From an uncultured Eubacteriales bacterium (lineage in GTDB: Bacteria > Bacillota > Clostridia > Peptostreptococcales > Anaerovoracaceae), in assembly GCA_902763505.1 (NCBI GenBank), contig CACWSO010000001.1:62001-126000 (forward strand): a DNA stretch of 64,000 nucleotides. Reading direction: 5' to 3'. The notes below the pieces were generated by a model, which was not told the DNA's origin, ran no database searches, and saw only the letters and a program-made list of their open reading frames with translations. This document shows positions 24,123 to 32,602 of the stretch, piece by piece; the stretch's first letter is position 1; every line of letters begins with the position of its first letter. Position numbers and translations under genes: made by a program.

Positions 24123-25298
24123 ATGAATTACGCAGAAGAATCCCTGAGACTGCATGATGCGTGGAACGGCAAAATTGAGGTGATATCCACAGTGCCTGTC
24201 AAGAATGAAGACGATTTATCTTTGGCTTATACACCAGGCGTAGCACAGCCTTGTCTGGATATCAGGGATGATATCAGCAGAAGCTATGATCTGACGCGCA
24301 GATGGAACCTCTGCGCTGTTGTAACAGACGGAACTGCAGTTCTGGGACTGGGAGACATCGGCCCGGAAGCAGGAATGCCTGTTATGGAAGGCAAGTGCGT
24401 TCTCTTCAAATCGTTTGGCGACGTAGATGCTTTTCCGCTCTGTATCAAGTCGAAGGAAGTCGATGATATCGTCAATACGGTATATATGGTGTCAGGCTCC
24501 TTCGGAGGAATCAATCTGGAAGATATTTCAGCTCCTAGATGCTTTGAGATAGAAAGAAAACTGAAGGAAAAATGCGATATTCCGATTTTTCACGATGACC
24601 AGCATGGTACGGCAGTCATCACACTGGCAGGCCTTACAAATGCGCTAAAAATCGTCGGTAAGAAGAAGGAAGATGTCAAAATCGTCACTTCCGGAGCGGG
24701 AGCCGCAGCGATTTCTATCACAAAACTGCTGTTGTCTGCGGGATTTAAGAATATCGTCATGACGGACAGAAGAGGCATCATCTATGAAGGAAGGCCAGAA
24801 AGAATGAACTGGATCAAAGAAGAAATGGCTGCTGTGACAAATCTGGAGAAACAGCAGGGTTCCCTGGCAGATGCGCTGAAAGGCGCCGACATCTTCATCG
24901 GTGTATCCGCACCGGGTCTTGTCACCCGGGAAATGGTCAGATCCATGAATCCGGATCCGATTATCTTCGCTTGCGCCAATCCTACGCCGGAGATTTTCCC
25001 TGATGAAGCAAAGGCGGCTGGCGCGGCAGTCATTGCGACTGGACGTTCTGATTTCCCGAATCAGGTCAACAACGTCCTCGCATTTCCTGGAATCTTCCGC
25101 GGAACCTTCGATGTCAGAGCATCGGACATCAATGAGGAGATGAAGATGGCAGCTGCAAAGGCGCTGGCTGACTTCATACCGGCTGAAAAACTCAGTGCGG
25201 AATACATCATTCCGAAAGCTTTTGAAGAAGGTGTAGGAAAAGCTGTTGCTGCTGCTGTTGCAAAGGCAGCGCGTCAAACAGGTGTCGCACAAAGATAA
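24123..25298 (+). CDS. Malic enzyme, NAD(P)-dependent
   Basis: This 391-residue enzyme oxidatively decarboxylates malate to pyruvate. Visible are the catalytic Tyr in SLAYTPGVAQPC (about residues 36-47), GDIGPEAGMPVMEGKCVLFK with the catalytic Lys, the metal-binding FHDDQHGTAVI (about 155-165), and a Rossmann fold with VTSGAGAAAISITKLLL. It is the short bacterial form. With fumarase alpha/beta directly upstream (34-base gap, AGGAGG site) the operon links fumarate, malate and pyruvate, which could feed amino-acid catabolism (aspartate-derived fumarate) into pyruvate. NAD or NADP use is not assigned. Confidence 0.95.
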   Translation: MNYAEESLRLHDAWNGKIEVISTVPVKNEDDLSLAYTPGVAQPCLDIRDDISRSYDLTRRWNLCAVVTDGTAVLGLGDIGPEAGMPVMEGKCVLFKSFGDVDAFPLCIKSKEVDDIVNTVYMVSGSFGGINLEDISAPRCFEIERKLKEKCDIPIFHDDQHGTAVITLAGLTNALKIVGKKKEDVKIVTSGAGAAAISITKLLLSAGFKNIVMTDRRGIIYEGRPERMNWIKEEMAAVTNLEKQQGSLADALKGADIFIGVSAPGLVTREMVRSMNPDPIIFACANPTPEIFPDEAKAAGAAVIATGRSDFPNQVNNVLAFPGIFRGTFDVRASDINEEMKMAAAKALADFIPAEKLSAEYIIPKAFEEGVGKAVAAAVAKAARQTGVAQR

Positions 25299-25320
25299 CA
25301 ATTGATTGTTGTATAAAAAG

Positions 25321-25344
25321 CGGGAGACAAATTGTCTCCCGTTT
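25321..25344. terminator. Bidirectional terminator between malic enzyme and tRNA-Arg
   Basis: CGGGAGACA (25321-25329) pairs perfectly with TGTCTCCCG (25333-25341). A T-rich run follows on the plus strand and a run of five T on the minus strand, so it can end both convergent transcripts. Confidence 0.85.
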
Positions 25345-25350
25345 CTGTTA

Positions 25351-25425
25351 TGGCGCCCCCAGCCGGAATCGAACCAGCAACGCATCCTTCGGAGGGATGT
25401 GTTATATCCATTTAACTATGAGGGC
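25351..25425 (-). tRNA. tRNA-Arg (anticodon CCG)
   Basis: Read on the minus strand: acceptor GCCCTCA pairs with TGGGGGC, anticodon stem CATCC/GGATG encloses loop CTCCGAA (anticodon CCG, codon CGG), T arm GCTGG-TTCGATT-CCGGC, discriminator G and encoded CCA. It is one of three minus-strand genes in the window. Confidence 0.95.
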
Positions 25426-25435
25426 GTGCTGGTTT

Positions 25436-25464
25436 ATTGTAAACTTCATACACAAAAAAAGCAA
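25436..25464 (-). promoter_or_regulatory. Promoter of tRNA-Arg
   Basis: On the minus strand TTGCTT (25464-25459) and TACAAT (25441-25436) are 17 bases apart, ending 10 bases before the tRNA. Confidence 0.65.
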
Positions 25465-25483
25465 ATCATATATTTTTATTCTG

Positions 25484-25492
25484 TGGTATTAT
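25484..25492 (+). promoter_or_regulatory. Possible extended -10 for the racemase operon
   Basis: TGG-TATTAT resembles an extended -10 element about 57 bases before the ATG at 25550. No good -35 is seen, so this is tentative. Confidence 0.35.
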
Positions 25493-25549
25493 TTATATTG
25501 AGTGATACATTGATTCAAACCAGTATCAAATCGAAGAGAGGAAGAACAA

Positions 25550-26404
25550 ATGGCAAAAGCAATCGATCTCATTGTTTTCGACCCGGCGGGGAACACGACG
25601 ATCATGGTCCTCACACCTGTCCCGAAAAGTGAATATGCAGAAATCGCTAAAAAACTGCTGGAAATTGATTTCGGGCCTTACAGTGACTGGAGAGAGGTCA
25701 TGTATGGTGAGCAGGTTGCCTATATTCTGGAAGACTTCGGTGAGGGTGAACCAGGTATGAACATGTGCGGTCTGGAGTTTTGCGGGAACGCATCAAGATC
25801 CTATGCATATTATAGGGTTTTGTTCTGCGGAGACGGCGAGGATGCAGGCGAAGGTAAGAAAAAGATTACTGTCAATGTCAGCGGCTGCAATCATCCGCTT
25901 ACGGCCATTGTCGATGAGAAAGGAAAGGATTCCGTCGTTCAGATGCCGCTTCCGGTTAGCATTAGGATGGTCGATACTGCGCCGGTTGGAATCGAAGGGG
26001 AGTACCCGATGGTTGTCTTCGAAGGCATCTCGCATATTGTGATCCCGGGAGTGGAAGCGGATGCCGAGACCTTTGAAAAGATCAAAAACTATATTTATAC
26101 AGAAGTCGATCCTGACATGGAGGCCTTTGGCGTCATGTTCATCAATGAAGAGAAGGATCTGATGTCACCGGTCGTTTATGTTCGGGATGTGGACACTACT
26201 TACTTTGAAGGCAGCTGCGGCTCCGGAACAGCAGCCGCGGCAACCGCAAAGGCAGCAGAGGAAGCGGATGGAACCTACAGGTATGTATTCAGGCAGCCTG
26301 ACGGAACGCTGAATGCTGAGGTCACAAAGAAGGATGGAAAGATCACTGAGGTGAAACTCGGCGGTATTATTGAGAAAACAGATATTATTCATGTAGAGAT
26401 ATAA
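25550..26404 (+). CDS. DapF-fold amino-acid racemase, CntK (histidine racemase)-like
   Basis: A 284-residue two-domain protein of the diaminopimelate epimerase fold. The two catalytic cysteines are in LEFCGNASRS (about residue 82) and EGSCGSGTAAA (about 223). The N-terminal FDPAGNTTIMV replaces the MHGLGNDF of DapF. By memory the pattern PAGN-TI, EFCGNA, VSGC, VQMP, SCGSGTA and QPDG follows the staphylococcal histidine racemase CntK more closely than DapF. It should therefore racemise a free amino acid without pyridoxal phosphate; histidine is the best guess but is inferred. No opine synthase or nicotianamine-like synthase is in the window. It begins a unit with an M29 aminopeptidase and a TetR regulator. 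Confidence 0.8.
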   Translation: MAKAIDLIVFDPAGNTTIMVLTPVPKSEYAEIAKKLLEIDFGPYSDWREVMYGEQVAYILEDFGEGEPGMNMCGLEFCGNASRSYAYYRVLFCGDGEDAGEGKKKITVNVSGCNHPLTAIVDEKGKDSVVQMPLPVSIRMVDTAPVGIEGEYPMVVFEGISHIVIPGVEADAETFEKIKNYIYTEVDPDMEAFGVMFINEEKDLMSPVVYVRDVDTTYFEGSCGSGTAAAATAKAAEEADGTYRYVFRQPDGTLNAEVTKKDGKITEVKLGGIIEKTDIIHVEI

Positions 26405-26437
26405 ACTAGATTATGAGAAGCAGAGAGGAAGGAAACT

Positions 26438-27547
26438 ATGGATCCAAGAATCAAAGAACTGGCAGATTTACTCGTCGATTATTCCTGTGATGTACAGCAG
26501 GGTGAAAAGGTGCTTATCAGCTATGAAGGCGATTGCTGCAAAAACCTTGCGCGCCAGCTGATCAAAAATATTTATGCGAAAGGCGGTCTTCCTTATGCGG
26601 AGATCAGAGATGCGCAGATCACCAGAGAAATCATGCTGGAATGCACGGAAGATCAAATCAGATTCAAAGATGAAATCGATCTCGCGCAGATGAAAGGCAT
26701 GCAGGCTTATATTGCCATCAGGGCAGGCAACAACACGGCTGAGCTGGCAGACGTCCCTTCGGAGAAGATGAATCTCTACAGCAGCCTGACGAGGCCGACT
26801 ATTGATTACCGTGTAAACGAGACCAAATGGGTCGTTCTCAGATATCCGAATTACTCCATGGCTCAGCTTGCAAACAGCAGTCTTGAGAAGTTCGAAGACT
26901 TCTACTTCGATGTCTGCACCCTTGATTATAAGAAGATGAGCAAGGCGATGGACCCACTTGTAGAACTGATGAACAGAACAGACAAAGTCCACATCGAAGG
27001 ACCGGGAACAGACCTCACATTCTCCATCAAAGGCATCGGCGCTGTCAAATGCGACGGCTTGAGAAACATTCCTGACGGCGAAGTCTATACAGCGCCTGTC
27101 AGAGAGTCCATGAATGGCATCATCTCCTACAATACGCCGTCAGAAGAGCAGGGATTCACTTATGAAAATATTGTTTTTGAAGTGAAGGACGGTAAGATCG
27201 TCGATGCGAAGGCAAATGACAACAAGAGAATCAATGAGCTTCTCGACGTCGATGAAGGAGCAAGATACTTCGGCGAGTTCGCGTTCGGCGTCAATCCATA
27301 CATTCTTCACCCGATGAAAGATACCCTATTCGATGAGAAGATCTGCGGATCCTTCCACCTTACTCCGGGTATGTGTTATGAAGATGCGCCGAACGGCAAT
27401 AAATCGGCCAATCATTGGGATCTTGTTATGATACAGAGACCGGAATACGGCGGCGGAAGAATCTGGTTTGATGATGTCCTGATCAGAGAAGACGGTATCT
27501 TCGTACTGCCTGAACTGGAAGGACTGAATCCTGACAATCTGAAGTAG
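26438..27547 (+). CDS. M29-family aminopeptidase (AmpS/PepS type)
   Basis: A 369-residue metallo-aminopeptidase of the M29 (thermophilic aminopeptidase T, AmpS) family, which removes N-terminal residues from peptides in the cytoplasm. The start KELADLLVDYSCDVQQGEKVLI is typical. Likely metal ligands lie in EVYTAPVRESMNG, the Glu-containing FGEFAFGVNPY, the His of GSFHLTPG, and the C-terminal NHWDLV (His-Trp-Asp). GAGAGGAAGG precedes the ATG at 26438. It is followed after eight bases by a TetR gene and preceded by a DapF-fold racemase, so the trio may handle particular amino acids or peptides. Confidence 0.92.
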   Translation: MDPRIKELADLLVDYSCDVQQGEKVLISYEGDCCKNLARQLIKNIYAKGGLPYAEIRDAQITREIMLECTEDQIRFKDEIDLAQMKGMQAYIAIRAGNNTAELADVPSEKMNLYSSLTRPTIDYRVNETKWVVLRYPNYSMAQLANSSLEKFEDFYFDVCTLDYKKMSKAMDPLVELMNRTDKVHIEGPGTDLTFSIKGIGAVKCDGLRNIPDGEVYTAPVRESMNGIISYNTPSEEQGFTYENIVFEVKDGKIVDAKANDNKRINELLDVDEGARYFGEFAFGVNPYILHPMKDTLFDEKICGSFHLTPGMCYEDAPNGNKSANHWDLVMIQRPEYGGGRIWFDDVLIREDGIFVLPELEGLNPDNLK

Positions 27548-27555
27548 GTACGATC

Positions 27556-28116
27556 ATGGCGAATTTCACAGAACGGGCGATCGTGGAGACGCTCAATGAA
27601 ATGCTGAAGAAGCATCCTATTGATAAAATCACAGTCAAGGATCTGACCGAAGCGTGCGGGATATCCAGGAACACGTTCTACTACCATTTCCATGATATCT
27701 ACGAGGTGCTTACAAGGTCGTTCCTTGAGCAGATTGACGTCCTTCTGCAAGAACACGAAGGGGAGGAGTCATGGGAAGAGACGTTCCATGAGGGACTTGG
27801 TTTTCTCTATGAGAACAAAGCTGCCATTGACCATATTTACTGGTCCGTCAACAGGGATGCACTTGACAAATTTCTGGATGAAGTAGTATATAATTATGTA
27901 CGTGGTGTGATAAATAAGGAGAGCGTCGCAGGCGCCTACAAGGATAGGACATTATCACTTGCAGCAGATTTCTATAAGAATGCTCTGCTCGGCGCTGTTC
28001 TTGGCTGGATAGAAGGGGATATGAAGGAGCGTCCTGAGGAATTGGCGCACCTCTACAACAGTGTCTTTCAAGGCACCATCAACGGACTTCTGACCAGCAT
28101 CGAAAAGGTCGTCTGA
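27556..28116 (+). CDS. TetR-family transcriptional regulator
   Basis: A 186-residue regulator. The N-terminal DNA-binding domain is clear (about residues 5-52; IVETLNEMLKKHPIDKITVKDL, then CGISRNTFYYHFHDIYEVL as the recognition helix region). The C-terminal ligand domain is helical and resembles the TetR_C branch found with DhaS-like regulators. It is the last gene of the racemase-aminopeptidase unit and lies upstream of an MMPL/RND exporter. The inverted repeat at 28178-28206 is a plausible operator, so the protein may repress the exporter, its own operon, or both. Confidence 0.92.
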   Translation: MANFTERAIVETLNEMLKKHPIDKITVKDLTEACGISRNTFYYHFHDIYEVLTRSFLEQIDVLLQEHEGEESWEETFHEGLGFLYENKAAIDHIYWSVNRDALDKFLDEVVYNYVRGVINKESVAGAYKDRTLSLAADFYKNALLGAVLGWIEGDMKERPEELAHLYNSVFQGTINGLLTSIEKVV

Positions 28117-28177
28117 ACCCGGACGGCAGCCGGGAAACCGGAAGGTAATCTGAGTGAATTATTTTTGGGCAAATCAG

Positions 28178-28210
28178 TTAGAGTGCACAGATTTTGTACA
28201 CTCTAATTTT
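28178..28210 (+). promoter_or_regulatory. Inverted repeat: terminator or TetR operator
   Basis: TTAGAGTGCACA (28178-28189) and TGTACACTCTAA (28195-28206) match at 11 of 12 positions around a five-base centre, followed by TTTT. The T run suggests a terminator of the TetR unit; the near-perfect symmetry between a TetR gene and an exporter also suits an operator. The remaining bases to 28300 hold no confident promoter. Confidence 0.55.
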
Positions 28211-28300
28211 ATTGTTCATTCAAAGGGCTTCTTGCTTTTGTTAATATAGGTTGGAGTTATTTCAATAGACTAAAAAAGACAGGCTTTCTGGAGGAAAGAA

Positions 28301-30418
28301 ATGCTGACGTTCGCAAGAACTGTTGTAAAAAAGAGAAAACTGATTCTGCTGATCGGACTGTTGCTGTTGATTCCATCTGTGATAGGGTATCTGAATACCG
28401 GCGTAAACTACGACGTTCTGCTCTATCTTCCAAAGACGATGGAAACAGTACAGGGACAGGATATCCTGCTTGACGAATTCGATAAGGGCGGATTTGCCAT
28501 GGTCATGTTCAAGGATATGGACGAAAAGGATATCAACAAGTGCTGCGAAGAGATCGAAGACATCGATCATGTAGACAGTGTCATAGCGTATGATACTCTG
28601 TTGGGACCGCAGGTTCCGGATATCATCATGCCGAACGAACTGAAAGACGTGTATGAGGAAGGTGATGCGGAGCTCATTGCCGTATTCTTCAATACGCCGA
28701 CATCTGATGTAGGATCGATTCATGCTGTACAGGAAATACGAAAAGTATGCGGCAAACAATGCTTTGTCAGCGGCATGAGCGCCTTTGTAACAGATCTCAA
28801 AGAATTGTCAGAGCATGAGGAACCAATTTATGTAGCGATTGCTGTCATTCTGGCAACACTTCTGATGGCACTGCTCATGGATTCTGCTTTTGTGGCAGTG
28901 GTATTTGTGCTCGGCATCGGTATGGCGATTGTGTTCAACATGGGAAGCAACTTCTTCTTTGGAGAGATTTCCTATATTACAAAAGCGATCGCGGCGGTCC
29001 TCCAGCTGGCTGTAACCATGGACTACTCTATCTTCCTGTGGCATAGTTATGAAGAGCACAGATTTGAATTTGGTATGGATCGAGAGGAGGCTATGGCAAA
29101 CGCCATCTCGAAGACCCTCGTATCCGTAACCGGCAGCTCCATCACAACGATTGCAGGCTTCCTTGCACTTTGCTTTATGACATTTACACTCGGCCTGAAT
29201 CTGGGTATCGTCATGGCAAAAGGTGTGCTGATTGGCGTTATTACAAGCGTAACGATTCTGCCGGCTCTGATTCTCGGTTTCGAAAAACTGATTTTCAAAA
29301 CCAAACATAAACCGCTGATGATCAAATTCGATAAGCTTTCCAAAGGCATCGTCAGAAGACCGGCAGTACTGCTGATCGTATTTCTGGTTCTTCTTGGTCC
29401 TGCGCTTTTCGGATATACTCATACAGAAACCTATTACAAGCTCGATGAAGGTGTTCCGCAGGATCTGCCGTTCAATGTTGCCAATAACATGCTGAGAGAC
29501 GATTTCGGAATCAGCACACAGCATATGATTCTCGTCAACTCGGATCTCTCACAGAAAGAAGTGGGTGAAATGATGGATGAGATCGAAGCAGTCGACGGCG
29601 TCAAGGCAGTGCTCGGATTGCAGAGCGCCCTCGGACCTTCTGTTCCGGAGGAAATACTTCCGTCAGCTTTAGAAGGAACACTGGTCAGCGATCATCATCA
29701 GCTGCTTCTAGTGACGACAGAATATGAAGTGGCAAGTGATGAAATCTACGATCAGCTTGTACATATCAACAAGATCATCAAGAGTCATGACAAGGAAAGT
29801 CTGCTCATTGGAGAATCTGCGTGTACAAAGGATCTGATCGATGTCACGGACAGAGACTTTAAGATCGTTACGGCGGTTTCCGTTGGAGCGATTTTCCTGA
29901 TCATACTGCTTGTATTGCAGTCGCTGTCGTTGCCTTTCATCCTAGTTGCTTGTATTGAGTTGGCCATATTCATCAATCTGGGCATTCCGTTCTATACGGG
30001 AACGGTCATGTCGTTCATTGATTCCATCTGTATCAGCACAATACAGCTCGGGGCAACCGTTGACTATGCAATACTGTTCACGAATCGTTACAAACGTGAG
30101 CGAAACGGAGGACTCAGTGCAGGACCGGCAGTGATGAAGGCACATTCCAAGACGATGCCGTCAGTTTGTGTCAGCGCTATTGGCTTCTTTGCTGCCACCT
30201 TCGGTGTATCCGTATACTCAGATATCGATATCATCAGCTCCATGGTATTCTATATGGCCAGAGGAGCGGCGGTCAGCATGCTGGTGGTTATGTTCATACT
30301 GCCTGCAATGATCGTATTCTTTGATAAAATAATCATTAAGACAAGTAAGGGCTTTGAAAATGTAGAAGGCGCATATCACAGTAAGCGCCTTGCCAGGGAG
30401 GGAGAGACAGATGAATAA
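28301..30418 (+). CDS. MMPL/RND-family transporter
   Basis: A 705-residue RND-superfamily membrane protein of the MMPL (YdfJ-like) type. There are two tandem halves, each with one helix, an outer domain and five helices (12 in all). TM blocks start near residues 12, 177-350, 366 and 530-690. Conserved pieces are VTMDYSIFLWHSYEEHR in the first half and LGATVDYAILFTNRYKRER in the second, with the Asp-Tyr pair of the proton relay. Such proteins export lipids, peptides or drugs using the proton gradient. It overlaps by eight bases the gene of a secreted heptad-repeat protein, and follows a TetR gene, so regulated export of an envelope component or toxic compound is likely. Confidence 0.92.
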   Translation: MLTFARTVVKKRKLILLIGLLLLIPSVIGYLNTGVNYDVLLYLPKTMETVQGQDILLDEFDKGGFAMVMFKDMDEKDINKCCEEIEDIDHVDSVIAYDTLLGPQVPDIIMPNELKDVYEEGDAELIAVFFNTPTSDVGSIHAVQEIRKVCGKQCFVSGMSAFVTDLKELSEHEEPIYVAIAVILATLLMALLMDSAFVAVVFVLGIGMAIVFNMGSNFFFGEISYITKAIAAVLQLAVTMDYSIFLWHSYEEHRFEFGMDREEAMANAISKTLVSVTGSSITTIAGFLALCFMTFTLGLNLGIVMAKGVLIGVITSVTILPALILGFEKLIFKTKHKPLMIKFDKLSKGIVRRPAVLLIVFLVLLGPALFGYTHTETYYKLDEGVPQDLPFNVANNMLRDDFGISTQHMILVNSDLSQKEVGEMMDEIEAVDGVKAVLGLQSALGPSVPEEILPSALEGTLVSDHHQLLLVTTEYEVASDEIYDQLVHINKIIKSHDKESLLIGESACTKDLIDVTDRDFKIVTAVSVGAIFLIILLVLQSLSLPFILVACIELAIFINLGIPFYTGTVMSFIDSICISTIQLGATVDYAILFTNRYKRERNGGLSAGPAVMKAHSKTMPSVCVSAIGFFAATFGVSVYSDIDIISSMVFYMARGAAVSMLVVMFILPAMIVFFDKIIIKTSKGFENVEGAYHSKRLAREGETDE

Positions 30419-32438
30419 AAAGCCTCTTAAAGCGAGAATAACCGCAGTTACGACTGCAATACTGACAATGACAGCGATGTGCCTGCCTGCGGCTGCCTTT
30501 GCATCATCAAGTGGTGTGACAAAGGAAGAAACCGTGTATGTCGTCACCGACAGTTCAGGAACGCAGCAGGATGTGATTGTCAGCGACCATCTGATCAACA
30601 AGGACAAAATCAAGACGATTTCTGATGAAACAAATTTGTCCGATGTTGAAAACGTCAAGGGTGAAGAAACCTTCAAGCAGGATGGTGATGCGCTCACATG
30701 GGACGCAGAAGGGAACGGCATCTACTATCAGGGAAAGTCATCTGATGAGATTCCGGTATCCATGGATGTGGTTTACAGACTCGATGACAAAGTCGTAAGC
30801 GGTCCGGAACTCCAGGGCAAAAGTGGAAAAGTTGAAATCAAGATCAACTACGAGAATGATGCTGAGTACGAAGGTACAACAGTACCGTTTGTTATCATGA
30901 CAGGACTGATTGTAACCGATGATTCCTTCAAGAACATCAAGATCAGCAAAGGTAAAGTCATCGACGATGGTGAGAAACTGCTCGTCGTCGGAATGGCTGC
31001 TCCTGGCCTTGCCCAGACCCTCGGTATCGGCGAATCCGATCTGGGCATCGGCAGCAGCGTCACGATCACCGGAGATGCAGAGAAATTTGCTGTGGAAGAT
31101 ATGATGACCATCGTGACGAACGCATTCTTCGAGGATGTAGACTCCGATGGCATCGATATGGATTATGATGATGAAATTGATGCCCTGAACAAAGGCTCAA
31201 AGGCACTGGTGGACGGGAGCGATCAGCTCTATGAAGGACTTGATACACTTTCTGACAATATGCCTGACTTGCAGGATGGGGTCAAAGGACTGAAGGACGG
31301 GTCAGAAGCACTTGAGTCCGGTACAAATGACGCAAAAAAAGGCGCAAAACAGTTAAATGATGGAATTGTGAAACTCAGCAGCAATCTCGAAAAGGCGTTG
31401 ACACAGGTTCTGAACGGCGTTACACAGCTTGCAGGTGGAAGCAGCACTCTGCATGACGGCCTGCAGCAGTTGAAGTTAGGTGTAGACAAAGCAAAAAATG
31501 GCTCCAATCAAGTGAAGGCAGGCATGGAACAGGCAGCCGGCACACTTGGCGATGGTGTAAAAGCTAATGAAGGAGCAAAAGGGTATATTGCAGGTGCCAA
31601 GCAGGCGATTGAAGGATCGAAAGAGTATATCAATGGCGCGAAACAAGCACTGAGCGGTGTATCCGGACAGATCGATGAACTTCATAAAGCAGGGAAATTG
31701 AGCGATGAGGAGTATCAGCAGATTTCCGGTACACTCAATAATGCGGATCAGGCACTCGGACAGGCAGATAGTACGCTAGACAGCGGAGATAATGCCTTGG
31801 GAAACGCTTCTTCTGATGAACCAGGGAAAACTACTGCAGTGGGGCTGATCAATTCCTCGACAGCGGCAGAAGAAGGAGTTGCCGGAACACTTTCAGAGAA
31901 TGGTCAGCTGCATGACGGCATCACCGCTATTTCTAACGGACTCGGAACCGTTTCCGGCAGTCTTGGTGATGATAAAACAGATAAAACACTCATTAACGGC
32001 GCATATTCTTTGAATTATGGACTAAACGTGATTAAGGATTCAATCAGCAGCAATCTCGACAGCAAGAGCGAACTGAAACAAGGTTTGACTGCACTGACTA
32101 ACGGTTCAAGTAAACTGTCAAAAGGCGAAGTCGTTCTTGCCGGAGGAGCGAAACAGTTGGCAGATGGTATGACAAAACTAGATGAGAATACCAAAACAAT
32201 GGTTAATGGCGTTTATCAGCTTGATAACGGTGCATACAAACTGCGCAAAGGCATGTCCAAGCTTTACAACGAAGGCATCAAGAAGATCGTCGACATGTAC
32301 AATGATGATCTGAAGGGAACGCTGGACAGTGTAGACAGCATGCTGGATGCAGGCAAGGGTTATAAGACATTTACCAAGCTGCCGTCCGGAATGGATGGAA
32401 ACGTCAAGTTCATCTACAAGACAGATATCACACAGTAA
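30411..32438 (+). CDS. Secreted glycine-heptad repeat protein, MMPL partner
   Basis: A 675-residue exported protein with a signal peptide (about 1-32, ending AAAFA). A folded N-terminal part (about 33-250) is rich in beta strands. A long region (about 255-625) is built of heptads with a glycine every seventh residue and Leu/Val between, for example LVDGSDQLYEGLDTLSD, LKDGSEALESG and LTNGSSKLSKG. This is the X-X-X-Leu-X-X-Gly repeat known from YhgE/Pip-type proteins. Unlike YhgE it has no C-terminal membrane helices and ends YKTDITQ. The ATG at 30411 follows GGGAGGGAGAG and overlaps the MMPL gene, so the two are made together. It may form a rod or tube outside the membrane that works with the transporter. 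Confidence 0.85.
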   Translation: MNKKPLKARITAVTTAILTMTAMCLPAAAFASSSGVTKEETVYVVTDSSGTQQDVIVSDHLINKDKIKTISDETNLSDVENVKGEETFKQDGDALTWDAEGNGIYYQGKSSDEIPVSMDVVYRLDDKVVSGPELQGKSGKVEIKINYENDAEYEGTTVPFVIMTGLIVTDDSFKNIKISKGKVIDDGEKLLVVGMAAPGLAQTLGIGESDLGIGSSVTITGDAEKFAVEDMMTIVTNAFFEDVDSDGIDMDYDDEIDALNKGSKALVDGSDQLYEGLDTLSDNMPDLQDGVKGLKDGSEALESGTNDAKKGAKQLNDGIVKLSSNLEKALTQVLNGVTQLAGGSSTLHDGLQQLKLGVDKAKNGSNQVKAGMEQAAGTLGDGVKANEGAKGYIAGAKQAIEGSKEYINGAKQALSGVSGQIDELHKAGKLSDEEYQQISGTLNNADQALGQADSTLDSGDNALGNASSDEPGKTTAVGLINSSTAAEEGVAGTLSENGQLHDGITAISNGLGTVSGSLGDDKTDKTLINGAYSLNYGLNVIKDSISSNLDSKSELKQGLTALTNGSSKLSKGEVVLAGGAKQLADGMTKLDENTKTMVNGVYQLDNGAYKLRKGMSKLYNEGIKKIVDMYNDDLKGTLDSVDSMLDAGKGYKTFTKLPSGMDGNVKFIYKTDITQ

Positions 32439-32495
32439 GATTACTCGACGGATGCGAATCCGACACATAACAGCTGATATAAGACTATGCATACA

Positions 32496-32520
32496 GGGAG
32501 ATCCTCGGATCTCCCGTTTT
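32496..32520 (+). terminator. Terminator of the MMPL/heptad-protein operon
   Basis: GGGAGATC (32496-32503) pairs perfectly with GATCTCCC (32508-32515) around a CTCG loop, followed by G and TTTT. Confidence 0.85.
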
Positions 32521-32540
32521 ATTGGCAATATGTTTATATG

Positions 32541-32569
32541 TTGACATGACGGCATGCAATACATAGAAT
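32541..32569 (+). promoter_or_regulatory. Promoter of the MATE exporter gene
   Basis: Consensus TTGACA (32541-32546) and TAGAAT (32564-32569) with 17-base spacing, about 34 bases before the ATG. Confidence 0.78.
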
Positions 32570-32602
32570 ACCATTTGTTAGATTACACGACAGGAGAAAA
32601 AG

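Noticed and set aside
24645..25385. Minus-strand open frame of 246 codons opposite malic enzyme
   Set aside because: It is antisense to a conserved gene, crosses a bidirectional terminator and part of tRNA-Arg, and its translation is low in structure and rich in Arg, Cys and Ser.
25550..26404. Simple assignment of the racemase as diaminopimelate epimerase
   Set aside because: The MHGLGNDF start and typical DapF motifs are missing, and the spacing and flanking motifs fit CntK-like racemases better.
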